Source of the DNA: an uncultured Mollicutes bacterium
GTDB taxonomy: Bacteria > Bacillota_I > Bacilli_A > RFN20 > CAG-826
Direction of reading: 5' to 3'
NCBI GenBank assembly: GCA_900540385.1
Contig: UQFY01000001.1
Coordinates: 1 to 64,000 of the forward strand
DNA length: 64,000 nucleotides
Within the stretch, counting starts at the first letter, position 1. Each line of letters opens with the position of its first letter. The notes beneath the pieces were generated by a model. It was not told where the DNA came from, did not search any database, and was given only the letters and a program-made list of their open reading frames with translations. Positions 35,413 to 44,071 of the stretch are shown here, one piece after another. Both the position numbers and the translations under genes were made by a program.

Positions 35413-37572
35413 CTATGCATTGATATTGAAATTGTATGTTTTATATCGATTACCCTTCATCTCACACTCGGTTGAATAGGACGCATAATTGCCATCATAT
35501 AAAGTCATACTCAACGTCATCTGTTTTCCTAGGACATTTCCAGGAACAAGAGACATATAGGAACCAGCATGTTCTACGTACTCATTAAAGTAATAATAAA
35601 TTCCATCGATTAAAAGTTCGTTCTTGATGAAATAGTTTGAATGGTTATAGACGATAATCTTAGTGGAATTACTTGTTTCATCGTAACTTGCCTCGTAACG
35701 AACGGGTTCGTTATCTTTTAGCCTTAAAGAACCCGAAGGTATCTCTTTACTCATCTGATAGGTGATTCCGTCCTTTTCGTAATTTATAAAATATATTGGG
35801 CGATAATCAAGGGCTGGCAAATCTTCCATAATGGAATAGGTACCTGTCGTTTTGCTATGTATGGCATTGGAATATTTCTTTTCGCCAGTGGTGGGATCTT
35901 CAGTGACTCCTTCATATAGCATCGTGTCTAAATAAATATTTGGATCAGAAGAAGAGAAACCAACCTTTCGATAGACATTAACCGTATCATCATCGTTATA
36001 GGTGACGACAAAGTCATTCGGATTGACATAATCAGAGATTGTCGGTTCAACATACGTGCTACGGATTTCACTTACACCAAGGATTGTATAATCCGACACT
36101 TTCTTCCATTCGTTTCCATCCGGAGAGAGGATAGCAAGGGAAAGAGTATCCCCATCGGCAGATGGCACCTTCTTTAGATAATAAGAGTCCGTTAATGCGA
36201 ATTTTTCATCGATTGTTCGATCTTGGTTATAAATAGCAATGGAATAATCATTCGGAAGAAGATAATCGAATTCAAAACTCAAAGGAATGTAATCAGTTCC
36301 TACCTCTGTCAAATCTGCACGTAATGATGTGACATTGAGGTGATATTGCAAATTGTAGGTGTTCTCAATAATAGGCACTTTATGTGCATAACTATCTAAG
36401 CTGTTATCTTGGAACTCTAATTCACCAGATAAAACAAGGTTTCCGATTTCACCTTCATACTCGTCTAAGACAATTGTTCCAGCTTTCTCCAAATTTTGAA
36501 TTGTTTTCTTTTTCTTTCCTGCCCCATTATCTAAAGTGAGATATAAGCAAAAAGAAGAAAACTCATAAATGGTGTCAAAAAAATAGGGCAAAGTGAAGTT
36601 TTGACCATCAAAACCAAATGTATTGTCAAAAGAAAGGCGAGGAAATGAGACTACGCTATAATCGGATGCCATATATTGCTCAGAAATAATTTCTTCATAG
36701 GCAAAATAAGAAATATTTTTATAAGCCAAAAAGAGATCCTGACCGTATGGGACATGCAATTTCACTAAAGGGTCCGTTCCTTTATAGCTATCTAACACTT
36801 CGCCTTCTCTTGTAACAGCGGAAACCTCATATTGGAAAACATCTGGATAAGGACTTTGATATCCCGTATTAATTTCGACTTCATACGTATCTGTTTCGGT
36901 AAACGTTATCTTTGTTTCTGTTGGTTTTAGTTTTTGATAGTTCCCTTGGTAGCCTTGATCAAGATTAAACGGAATCAAAGAAGAGGAATAAATGACGTTT
37001 TCTTTTTCCTCCTCCGAATAGGAAAGAAGTGTATAGCGATAGGATTCAAGACCATAGATTGCTTCCACATAAAAAGAAAAATGCGTATCGGTAAAGACTA
37101 AATCTGTATAGTATTCTTCTTTTCTCTCGTCTTTTCCGTATTCTTCCACCAATGCGCAATAACGGGAAACCTCATCACCAATCTCCATTTCTCCTTCGAT
37201 AGAAATCTGATGAAAAGAAGTCTTATCAACCAAAGAGTCTGCAATTAAAGTTCCAAACGGATTTTTCTCTTTAATTACTTCAGGTACAAATCCAAGGACG
37301 GTAGCGGAAACGACGGCAACTGCAGCCGTGGTAACAACCGTTGAAGTATGGGAAACAATCTTATCTTTTAGTTTATCGAACTTACTAAGCCCCTCTTTTT
37401 CTTCTTTCTTAGGAGGCTCTTCCCCTAAAGAGATTTCTTTTACGTCAAAATCCTCTTTAGCTTCGTTTTTTAACTCTAGCGTTTTGTAATCTTCCGCAGG
37501 AAAAAGGGAATATTCTTCACATACGTTCTCTTCGTTGCCCGAAAAGATTTCAGAATCCCCTTTGCTTTTCAT
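35413..37572 (-). CDS. Hypothetical single-pass surface protein, 719 aa
   Basis: An acidic cytoplasmic N-terminus of about 75 residues (EEPPKKEEKEGLSKFDKLKD) precedes one membrane segment at about 78-97 (TVVTTAAVAVVSATVLGFVP); the 600 remaining residues are beta-rich, acidic and without Cys clusters, probably outside the cell (type II topology). Several repeated beta modules with Tyr/Asp-rich strands suggest stacked Ig-like domains, but I cannot name the family. It is the first gene of an operon with the MscS-type channel. Confidence 0.7.
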   Translation of the reverse strand: MKSKGDSEIFSGNEENVCEEYSLFPAEDYKTLELKNEAKEDFDVKEISLGEEPPKKEEKEGLSKFDKLKDKIVSHTSTVVTTAAVAVVSATVLGFVPEVIKEKNPFGTLIADSLVDKTSFHQISIEGEMEIGDEVSRYCALVEEYGKDERKEEYYTDLVFTDTHFSFYVEAIYGLESYRYTLLSYSEEEKENVIYSSSLIPFNLDQGYQGNYQKLKPTETKITFTETDTYEVEINTGYQSPYPDVFQYEVSAVTREGEVLDSYKGTDPLVKLHVPYGQDLFLAYKNISYFAYEEIISEQYMASDYSVVSFPRLSFDNTFGFDGQNFTLPYFFDTIYEFSSFCLYLTLDNGAGKKKKTIQNLEKAGTIVLDEYEGEIGNLVLSGELEFQDNSLDSYAHKVPIIENTYNLQYHLNVTSLRADLTEVGTDYIPLSFEFDYLLPNDYSIAIYNQDRTIDEKFALTDSYYLKKVPSADGDTLSLAILSPDGNEWKKVSDYTILGVSEIRSTYVEPTISDYVNPNDFVVTYNDDDTVNVYRKVGFSSSDPNIYLDTMLYEGVTEDPTTGEKKYSNAIHSKTTGTYSIMEDLPALDYRPIYFINYEKDGITYQMSKEIPSGSLRLKDNEPVRYEASYDETSNSTKIIVYNHSNYFIKNELLIDGIYYYFNEYVEHAGSYMSLVPGNVLGKQMTLSMTLYDGNYASYSTECEMKGNRYKTYNFNINA

Positions 37573-37866
37573 GCTGTCTTCACTTTATCGAAAAAGGAGA
37601 AGATATTCAAAACAAAATATTTGTTTTCTACGAAATATTTGCGAGTTCTTCATTTACTACATCATTTCATAGTGAAATGGAATTTTTTGGAAAAGCCCGT
37701 TTTTAGATGCCATATTTGTTTGGAAAAGTCTCAAAAAGGATATAAAAACATATTGGAAAAATCCCAATGAAAGTCTGGTTATTTTATCGATTGCTGTGGG
37801 ATAGAGGTCTTGCGAATCAAAGTTAGGAGTGGATTTGGAGAAAGTCATCTTTAGAGAAATACAGAC
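37573..37866. other. Region downstream of the RelB-like antitoxin, no recognisable toxin
   Basis: The place normally held by a RelE/YafQ toxin. A 63-codon minus-strand frame (37657-37848, starting 18 bases after the antitoxin stop and lacking a ribosome site) does not look like any toxin known to me. Read in all frames, I see no RelE-type motif. Confidence 0.4.
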
Positions 37867-38121
37867 TTATTTGGCTAATTCCTCATAGGCTTTGCGATAC
37901 TTTTTCTCCGATTCTTCCGACAATTTTTCGAGAGTTTTCCTATCCATGTATTGGATATTGGGATTCTTGGTGATTTTGAAAGGGATGCTTTGTTCTCTAA
38001 GAGCTTGTTTGACGAACATATTGAAGGCTGCATTCATTGTGAGACCAAATTCCGAGAATAGTTTCTCTGCCTGTTCTTTATCATTGGCGTCCATTCTAAT
38101 TGTTACGTTTACGCTTGCCAT
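37867..38121 (-). CDS. RelB/DinJ-family antitoxin, apparently orphan
   Basis: 84 aa. Residues 4-50 are the ribbon-helix-helix domain typical of DinJ (VNVTIRMDANDKEQAEKLFS, then FGLTMNAAFNMFVKQAL); the tail (RKTLEKLSEESEKKYRKAYE) is the toxin-binding part. AAGGAGATATT precedes the ATG. RelB/DinJ proteins neutralise RelE/YafQ ribosome-dependent RNases and repress their own promoter. No toxin gene follows, so it is a solitary antitoxin that may protect against a toxin elsewhere or be the remains of a broken pair. Confidence 0.85.
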   Translation of the reverse strand: MASVNVTIRMDANDKEQAEKLFSEFGLTMNAAFNMFVKQALREQSIPFKITKNPNIQYMDRKTLEKLSEESEKKYRKAYEELAK

Positions 38122-38279
38122 AGCTAATATCTCCTTTTTCTAGATACATTATACCAGTTGATTGAAAAGGAACAAATAAAAAAGAAGTGCAACATACGTG
38201 CAAAACAAATGCTTTCGCTAAAAAGTGTAGCATCGGAACAACAAACGTCATCACTTTCGTTGTTATAAAAACAGCGATT

Positions 38280-38303
38280 AAAACACTAGTCGACCAGTGT
38301 TTT
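38280..38303. repeat. Inverted repeat before an ATPase fragment
   Basis: AAAACACT (38280-38287) and AGTGTTTT (38296-38303) around an 8-bp centre, 57 bp before the ATPase fragment. It could be the surviving operator of the gene whose end is left at 38360-38584. Confidence 0.55.
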
Positions 38304-38359
38304 CATCGGAAAATATATAAAAAGCTTACTAACGGATAATTTTGACGGGAGGCTAATAA

Positions 38360-38584
38360 ATGTATTTAAAACGAGAAATCGATCTTCTTTATGTGGATGA
38401 GGATGCCATTTATCCTATCGAAGTCAAAAAAGGCGAAGCACCAAATAAACGGACAAAGAACTTTAACGTTCTGTCGAAATACCATATGGAGATAAAATCA
38501 GGACTGGTGGTGGATTGTTACGATAAAATACGTCCAATTAACGAAAAAGCCTATACTTTCCCTGTTTATCTGTTAGGAGCATAA
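38360..38584 (+). pseudogene. Isolated C-terminal nuclease-like domain of a DUF4143 ATPase
   Basis: 74 codons encoding the well-known end of AAA_14/DUF4143 proteins: REIDLLYVDEDAIYPIEVKK, then NFNVLSKY, and DKIRPINEKAYTFPVYLLGA. The Asp and E-V-K of the PD-(D/E)XK fold are kept. It has its own ATG with GGGAGG eight bases before, so it might be expressed as a small separate domain, but the ATPase part that should precede it is missing. I read it as the product of a deletion. Confidence 0.7.
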
Positions 38585-38736
38585 ACATGAAATGAGCTAA
38601 ATGGCTTTAAATGACATCGCTCTTTTGAAATGGAGAATAGAGATATTTTGGTGGTTCATCTCCTTTGCTAATGAATGCCATGTAACTATGTGTCACGTTG
38701 TCCATAGGAGAAAAATTTATTTGCTTGCTTGAATGT

Positions 38737-38766
38737 CCTAACTAAAATTTTTGCAAGTCCTTGCAC
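38737..38766. repeat. TGCAAG/CTTGCA flank repeat, downstream copy
   Basis: TGCAAGTCCTTGCA (38752-38765) inside a 30-bp unit that begins TCCTAACTAAAA. Lies 40 bp past the stop codon of the AAA gene; the same unit stands upstream of that gene at 40064-40093. Confidence 0.85.
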
Positions 38767-38805
38767 ATTTAAAATTTAGAAATCGATAGGATTATAAGCG
38801 AATTT

Positions 38806-40056
38806 CTAGGATTTTATGGAATCCGGATCGATAAGGAATTCCTTCAAACCTAGGAAGAGAGTTCCCTTATCGTCTTTCCATTTCTTGATGTTATTTCTTA
38901 CGACGATGATCTTTTTGAAACTGTCGTTGATGTGTAGCAATGATTTTTCTTCCTGCTCTCTTTTTCCTTTTTCGTCGATAGTAAGTGCAGATTGTATGTA
39001 ATATCTTTCGTATCCAAGATTACAAACAAAATCGACTTCCAGGTTCTTTCTTACGTAGTTGTTGTTCTCATTCTTTTCGCCGATTGTTACAACGCCGACG
39101 TCTACTTTATATCCACGGATTATTAATTCGTTGAAGATAATGTTTTCCATGATGTGATTTTCTTCTTGCTGCCTAAATCCCAGCCTTGCGTTTCTTAGCC
39201 CGATATCAGTGAAATAATATTTTAAAGGAGTGTCGATATATTTCTTTCCTTTGACGTCGTACCGATACGCTTTCTGTAGTAAAAAAGAGTCGGCACAACA
39301 ATCCAAATACTGCTTTATCGTGTTGGGCGCCACATCGATGTTTTTAATGGATTTGAATGAATTTGATAGCTTGTTTGGATTCGTCAATGACCCGACGCTC
39401 GAAGAGACGATGTTCAAAACGTCTTCTAGAACTTCGGTGTTCCTGATGTTGTTACGATTGACGATGTCTTTAATATAGGTCTCAGTGAATAGATTTTCTA
39501 AATAATTGATCTTTTGTTCGTCACTCTTGCAGGTTAAAAGGTAAGGCATCCCCCCAAACATTGAATATTCATTCCACGCGTCATCAAAATCCATTTTGCA
39601 ATAATCGAAATATTCTTTGAAAGACAGTGGTGATAGATAGATTTGATCACCTCTTCCTCTAAATTCCGTGATAATGTCTGAAGAAAGGAATTTTGCGTTG
39701 CTTCCTGTCACATACACATCGACATTTTTAATGTGGAGGAAAGAATTCAGGACGCTTTCAAAGTCGTGAACAAACTGTACCTCGTCTAAAAGAATATAGT
39801 ATTTACCATTGTCGATAATTTGATTACGGACATATTCATATAAATAATCCGGATTTTGGAATTTGATGTTTGATCTGTCGTCTAACTGCAAGGCGATTAT
39901 ATGGGATTTATCGACGCCGTTTTCTAGTAGATAGTTATAGAATATTTCGAATAAAAGGTATGATTTACCGCATCTTCTGATGCCAGTGATTACTTTTATC
40001 ATCCCGTTCCCCATTCGGTCGATGAGCTTTTTTAGATAATCATTTCTTTTAATCAT
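38806..40056 (-). CDS. AAA_14/DUF4143-type ATPase flanked by private repeats
   Basis: 416 aa. Walker A VITGIRRCGKS (22-32), Walker B YYILLDEVQ near 90, sensor YVTGSNAKFL, then DUF4143. The C-terminal nuclease-like fold keeps LEVDFVCN but reads YYIQSAL where other members have IEVK, so a nuclease activity is doubtful. Same architecture as the gene at 53738-55021, which is of different base composition. A 30-bp repeat with the dyad TGCAAGTTCTTGCA lies on both sides of the gene and once more upstream, which points to self-binding and perhaps mobility as a unit. Confidence 0.88.
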   Translation of the reverse strand: MIKRNDYLKKLIDRMGNGMIKVITGIRRCGKSYLLFEIFYNYLLENGVDKSHIIALQLDDRSNIKFQNPDYLYEYVRNQIIDNGKYYILLDEVQFVHDFESVLNSFLHIKNVDVYVTGSNAKFLSSDIITEFRGRGDQIYLSPLSFKEYFDYCKMDFDDAWNEYSMFGGMPYLLTCKSDEQKINYLENLFTETYIKDIVNRNNIRNTEVLEDVLNIVSSSVGSLTNPNKLSNSFKSIKNIDVAPNTIKQYLDCCADSFLLQKAYRYDVKGKKYIDTPLKYYFTDIGLRNARLGFRQQEENHIMENIIFNELIIRGYKVDVGVVTIGEKNENNNYVRKNLEVDFVCNLGYERYYIQSALTIDEKGKREQEEKSLLHINDSFKKIIVVRNNIKKWKDDKGTLFLGLKEFLIDPDSIKS

Positions 40057-40063
40057 GGCCTTC

Positions 40064-40158
40064 TCCTAACTAAAAATTTTGCAAGTTCTTGCATAAATAT
40101 TATACAGCATGACGTTGATAGTAACGATTAATAAATAAAACTTTTGCAAGTTCTTGCA
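40064..40158. repeat. TGCAAG/CTTGCA dyads, two upstream copies
   Basis: TGCAAGTTCTTGCA at 40080-40093 (with the TCCTAACTAAAA lead at 40064-40075) and again at 40145-40158, 65 bp apart. They stand over the likely promoter of the AAA gene whose ATG is at 40056. Identical core to the downstream copy at 38752-38765, which differs at one base. Confidence 0.85.
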
Positions 40159-40796
40159 TTTTTTAACCAAAAAGCCGTCTAATCCAAAGAACACCGCAAA
40201 AAACTGCTTTAAAAACGTCTAAATTTTCGATTGACCTTGGATTTCTTGTTTACTAGATTTGCTTTGAGGGCGACATTCTTCTTCAAGGGCTTTATAGCCT
40301 AGGGCATGATGTCTTTGACGCTTTGAAGAACAACGCTCTTACGGAAACGCGCCTTGAAATGGTGTGTAAAACTGTTCAATGGTAGTGAACAATAATATTG
40401 TATAGAGACAAAGTGTTCAGTAAAATTTTGACTTTACTAAGCCGAAGGTTCGTTCATGAAATGCTTTGTTCCATTTCGATAGCAAAACATCTTGCTTAAA
40501 TCTTGCTTAATATCTTACTTAAAAAAGAAGCTAAATCGTTGATAGATTTACAAGTCTTTTATCATCGCCTTTATGAACAAACTGCGCCTGCTAGGCAAAT
40601 CTTTATTCTCCAAACAAAGGGTTATGAGAGCCAGTTCTAGCTAATGTCAGGATAAGCTTGCCATTCACAGTTCTTGAAAACGAGAAACCAATCCCACTTT
40701 CTAAGCGTCACGCACATAAAAATGGTACTCTCTTACAAAAACTCGCTCATTTTTTAGTAATTATTGATTAAAACTCGCTCATTTTTTATAAAAAGA
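40159..40796. other. 638-bp region without genes
   Basis: No gene that I can support. It holds a TGTTCA/TGAACA dyad with a 7-bp centre (40373-40391) and three tandem 11-12-bp units of ATCTTGCTTAA type (40489-40522). These may be worn operator sites of lost genes. Confidence 0.4.
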
Positions 40797-40936
40797 CTAG
40801 ATTTTATCTTTATTATTATTTGCAGGCTTATTGTCCGTTATGGTGGTGAGCAACAAAATTATTTGGATGAAGTTAAAAAACGGCGTTGATATTAACAAAG
40901 GCCGTATTGTGATTGAATGCGAATTAAAAGGAATCG

Positions 40937-41128
40937 CTAGTCTTTTAGACAACCAATAGGAATGACAAAAAACGCCATCCTCTCTTCGATAACCATATTC
41001 GGTTCCAGTGATGACAATCTTCAAATCAGGGAGTCTCAATGGCATTTGTTTTTCTTTTTCGTTGTATTCTTTGATCAATCTTTCGATTTCACTTGAACCT
41101 AACTTGAATTCGAGCAAAACATATCTTC
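40937..41128 (-). pseudogene. Frameshifted C-terminal remnant of a DUF4143 ATPase
   Basis: The minus strand encodes GRYVLLEFKLGSSEIERLIK, then NEKEKQMPLRLPDLKIVITG and YGYRREDGVF; after a run of six T (about 40970) the frame shifts by one base into VIPIGCLKD and a stop at 40937-40939. These are the last 60-odd residues of the AAA_14/DUF4143 family. Upstream the sequence passes straight into operator-like repeats (41132-41219), so a deletion has joined promoter region and gene end. Confidence 0.75.
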
Positions 41129-41131
41129 CAT

Positions 41132-41222
41132 TTCCAATATTTGTGGCATTTCACTTCCAATATTTGTGGCATTTCACTTCCAATTTTTGTGGTATTTTGT
41201 TTCCAACTTTTGTGAATACGAA
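41132..41222. repeat. Four tandem 23-bp repeats
   Basis: Units start at 41132, 41155, 41178 and 41201, each TTCCAATATTTGTGG followed by CATTTCAC; units 1 and 2 are identical, 3 and 4 degenerate. In the minus sense they are CACAAATATTGGAA iterons, of the kind that often precede AAA_14-type ATPase genes. They now abut the remnant at 40937-41128. Confidence 0.85.
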
Positions 41223-41250
41223 AGCACTTATTTATAGACGTGGCCATTCT

Positions 41251-41445
41251 CTTTGGCAAAGAAAAGACAAGGGAATATTCCGGTATAACGAAAAACTTCT
41301 TTGACGAATATTTTAAGGACAGAAAGGTTGCTTGCGCTTACAAACTTGGGAAAATCAAAGTATACGATGAGCCAAAGGCTTTAACGGAATTTGGTTTAAG
41401 AGTTGCCCCTCAACATTTGCTTATGCAAAATAACTTTACCCCTTT
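41251..41445 (+). pseudogene. Duplicate 3' end of the ASCH-domain gene
   Basis: Nearly identical to 43766-43937, the last 57 codons of the ASCH gene (EKTREYSGITKNFFDEYFKD and onward), including the sequence after it up to the tRNA fragment. One base is missing near the end (CAACATT against CAATCATT), which replaces the last residues. The 5' part of the gene is absent. It is the tail of an older copy of the module at 41545-44016. Confidence 0.85.
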
Positions 41446-41470
41446 TTAAAGGATTATTATTCGCACTTAT

Positions 41471-41497
41471 AACAAAAGCCTCCAGTTCCCTCGAGGC
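41471..41497 (-). terminator. Terminator behind tRNA-Leu fragment 1
   Basis: GCCTC/GAGGC arms (41478-41482, 41493-41497); on the minus strand TTTTGTT follows. It sits 12 bases past the CCA end of the tRNA fragment, as a tRNA terminator would. Confidence 0.6.
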
Positions 41498-41509
41498 AAT
41501 CTATCTATT

Positions 41510-41544
41510 TGGTGCGTCTGGCAGGAATTGAACCTGTATGAGTC
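41510..41544 (-). other. tRNA-Leu 3' fragment 1 (attachment-site scar)
   Basis: On the minus strand it reads GACTCATACAGGTTCAATTC then CTGCCAGACGCACCA: end of the variable arm, T arm with TTCAATT loop, 3' acceptor strand and encoded CCA. Anticodon part is gone. The shortest and therefore probably oldest of four such copies. Confidence 0.8.
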
Positions 41545-41571
41545 CGCTTTATCTATTTGGACGATTGATTA

Positions 41572-41585
41572 TTTGATATACTTAT
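41572..41585 (+). promoter_or_regulatory. Module promoter element TTTGATATACTTAT, copy 1
   Basis: Contains TGATATACT, an extended -10. The same string occurs at the left end of two other modules (44267-44280, 56059-56072). 135 bp before the ASCH-PIN-GNAT gene. Confidence 0.5.
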
Positions 41586-41718
41586 AAGCGCCGTTTTTCA
41601 TAACCAACAATAGAGTTTCGGTTGTTAAATAGTAGTTTTAATGAATATCGCATGCAGACTCATTTTTATTTATTTGAATATTAGGTTTAAAAATTTAAAT
41701 GTAAGGGGGTAAGTGAAT

Positions 41719-43572
41719 ATGAAATCGATTATTGCCAAGATTAGGCCGCAGTTTTTGCCCTTAATAAAAAACGGCATAAAAAAACACGAATACCGTCTTG
41801 CCTCCCCTAAATACACCTCTTTAAATGTGGGAGATAGATTGATTCTCGTCTCAAATCAAAATTCTGGGGATTTCGCGGTTACCCGAGTGAATAAAATAAC
41901 AAAGTTTTATGATTGGGAAAAAGCTTTGGAAAAACATTGGGAAGAGGATTTTAAAGGGCTTTATTCCGACTTCGACGAGCTAATTGAGGAATGCCATGGA
42001 TTCTACACAGCCGATGAAATCAAGGGATACGGAATCGATGTTTTTGATATTTCATTAGATGAGCCCAAATTTCAAAACGCCCGATTTCTTCTTGATACGA
42101 ATGTTATCATCCAAAAAGAAAGCGTGAATGATTGCTGTTCAGAAATCAATTTAGTTTATCAATCGATTGATAAGTTCAAAGGGACAAAGCTGTATCATCC
42201 AGCTACCGCAAAAGAGTTGAACGGATATAAGGATGAAAACATAAAGAAGACAATGATTGCCAAACTAAATTCATATGAAAAATTAAGCGAAACAACAATT
42301 TGTGATGCTTATTTCAAACAAATTGTCGCACTTTTTGAAAATGACGAGAATAGTGAGAATGATAATGAGATTCTTTATCAGGTATATAGCGGAAGAGCTG
42401 ATTTTTTAATTAGTGAAGGCCGTGGCATTTTAAGAAAAGCGGAGCGACTGTATTTACGAGACAGGGTGATGAGCCCAAGCGAATTCCTAACGAATGTTGA
42501 AAAACAAAACCCAAGTTTAATTTATTACGACGCGTTGTCCGTGTCTCTAGTCAAAATTAGCTCGTTAGATATCAATGATCACTTTTTCGATTCTCTTCGT
42601 GAAGACTATGGTGGAGAAGATTTTAACCAATGGCTAACGAAAAAATCAAAGGATGACGCATACGTTTTCCGAAATAAGGAAGGAATTCAGGGGTTTTTGT
42701 ATTTGAAGGCCGAGGGAATAGATGAAGATTATTCCGATTTTAATCCTCGCCTTACGCCGAAAAGAAGGCTTAAGGTAGGAACGTTTAAAATCAATAGCAT
42801 CGGGATTCGTTTGGGCGAAAGATTCCTAAAAATCATCTTCGACAACGCTTTGAAACGAGATGTTGATGAGATTTATGTCACCATGTTTAAAGACAAACGC
42901 CAGGAAGTGCGCGGCTTAAAGGAATTGATGGAAAAATGGGGATTTGTCGAAAAAGGCGCAAAGGAAAACGGTGAAGTTTACTTAGTAAAAGACATGCGGA
43001 ATTACGATGAGACGAAAAATCCAAAATTCAATTACCCACTTTATAAGAACGATTGCTCGATTTCTTTTTTGCCAATCGTTTCCAAATATCACACAAAGTT
43101 ATTTCCAGATCTTCACCTCAAGAATGAAAATCCCGCGCTTTTTGATACCGCATGCAGTTACGCAATTGAAAAGACTTATGTTACCGCGTGGAAAGGCGTT
43201 GATTTAGGACCAGGCTCTCTTTTATGTGTTTATTGTATGGCGGACTATAATAAGAAATACCGTTCTGCCATCACAGGGGTGTGTATCCTTAATGAAGTAA
43301 TTAAAACGTCGAGCGTCGATGAACTTGTTAAGGAATGCCAAAACAGGTCTGTATTCACGGAGCCTGAGTTGCGCGAGCTTTATAATGAAAAGAATTACAC
43401 AACCATTGTAAAAGTTTTGTATTTGAAGCCGTTTGACCATAAGATAAACTACGATCGTTTGAATGCCGCTGGTTTGCTCGGCACTAAAGGTGGACCCCGA
43501 TTGAATTCCAAACTTTCGTATGAAGAATATCTTGAACTAGTTAAATTAGGGGAAGGAGAAGAAATAATATGA
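41719..43572 (+). CDS. ASCH-PIN-GNAT multidomain protein, probable toxin or defence effector
   Basis: 617 aa from ATG 41719 (AAGGGGG nine bases before; a GTG two codons earlier is too close to it). Residues 3-112: ASCH-like domain (MKSIIAKIRPQFLPLIKNGI, then KKHEYRLASP), a fold that reads modified bases in nucleic acids. Residues 120-265: PIN-type nuclease, opening LLDTNVII with Asp126 and later acidic residues (NDNEILYQ; SGRADFLISE). Residues 285-430: GNAT acetyltransferase-like, with GIRLGERFLKIIFDNAL as the CoA-binding helix and LMEKWGFVEKG. Residues 440-617: a further EVE/ASCH-like part. The four parts point to recognition, cutting and modification of RNA. It overlaps the next gene by four bases and is enclosed by tRNA-Leu fragments. 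Confidence 0.72.
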   Translation: MKSIIAKIRPQFLPLIKNGIKKHEYRLASPKYTSLNVGDRLILVSNQNSGDFAVTRVNKITKFYDWEKALEKHWEEDFKGLYSDFDELIEECHGFYTADEIKGYGIDVFDISLDEPKFQNARFLLDTNVIIQKESVNDCCSEINLVYQSIDKFKGTKLYHPATAKELNGYKDENIKKTMIAKLNSYEKLSETTICDAYFKQIVALFENDENSENDNEILYQVYSGRADFLISEGRGILRKAERLYLRDRVMSPSEFLTNVEKQNPSLIYYDALSVSLVKISSLDINDHFFDSLREDYGGEDFNQWLTKKSKDDAYVFRNKEGIQGFLYLKAEGIDEDYSDFNPRLTPKRRLKVGTFKINSIGIRLGERFLKIIFDNALKRDVDEIYVTMFKDKRQEVRGLKELMEKWGFVEKGAKENGEVYLVKDMRNYDETKNPKFNYPLYKNDCSISFLPIVSKYHTKLFPDLHLKNENPALFDTACSYAIEKTYVTAWKGVDLGPGSLLCVYCMADYNKKYRSAITGVCILNEVIKTSSVDELVKECQNRSVFTEPELRELYNEKNYTTIVKVLYLKPFDHKINYDRLNAAGLLGTKGGPRLNSKLSYEEYLELVKLGEGEEII

Positions 43573-43940
43573 AAAAAATAATAATTTCAATCAATCCAGA
43601 ACACGTGAATAACATCATAAACGGAACAAAAAAATACGAATATCGTACCAAGGCGGCCAAGAAGGACGTCAATAAACTGATCATTTACGAAACCACGCCA
43701 ATCAAAAAAGTAGTTGCCGAAGCCGAGATTGTCGAGGTGCTTGCTCTTGATCCAAATGCCCTTTGGGAAAAGACAAGGGAATATTCCGGTATAACGAAAA
43801 ACTTCTTTGACGAATATTTTAAGGACAGAAAGGTTGCTTACGCTTACAAACTTGGGAAAATCAAAGTATATGATGAGCCAAAGACCTTAACGGAATTTGG
43901 TTTAAGAGTTGCCCCTCAATCATTTGCTTATGCAAAATAG
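43569..43940 (+). CDS. Stand-alone ASCH-domain protein
   Basis: 123 aa; begins IIISINPEHVNNIINGTKKY and EYRTKAAKKDVNKLIIYETT, the opening of ASCH domains (a PUA-like beta-barrel), with the conserved Gly-x-Lys-xx-Glu-x-Arg. Overlaps the ASCH-PIN-GNAT gene by four bases (ATGA), hence co-translated. It could be the antidote or the RNA-sensing partner of that protein. An older, truncated copy of its end lies at 41251-41445. Confidence 0.82.
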   Translation: MKKIIISINPEHVNNIINGTKKYEYRTKAAKKDVNKLIIYETTPIKKVVAEAEIVEVLALDPNALWEKTREYSGITKNFFDEYFKDRKVAYAYKLGKIKVYDEPKTLTEFGLRVAPQSFAYAK

Positions 43941-43978
43941 CTTTTGTCCCTTTCAAATGAATTATTATTTGCACTTAT

Positions 43979-44004
43979 AACAAAACCTCCAGCTCCCCGG
44001 AGGC
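43979..44004 (-). terminator. Terminator behind tRNA-Leu fragment 2
   Basis: CCTCC (43986-43990) and GGAGG (43999-44003) arms, with TTTTGTT on the minus strand. 13 bases past the CCA end. Confidence 0.6.
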
Positions 44005-44016
44005 AATCTATCTATT

Positions 44017-44071
44017 TGGTGCGTCTGGCAGGAATTGAATCTGCATGAGCTGCCTCGTTAGATCCTAAGTC
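44017..44071 (-). other. tRNA-Leu(UAG) 3' half 2 (attachment-site scar)
   Basis: Minus strand: GACTTAGGATCTAACGAGGC (anticodon loop CTTAGGA with anticodon TAG, 3' anticodon stem), variable arm, T arm GCAGATTCAATTCCTG and acceptor end ACGCACCA with encoded CCA. The 5' half of the tRNA is absent. Confidence 0.8.
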
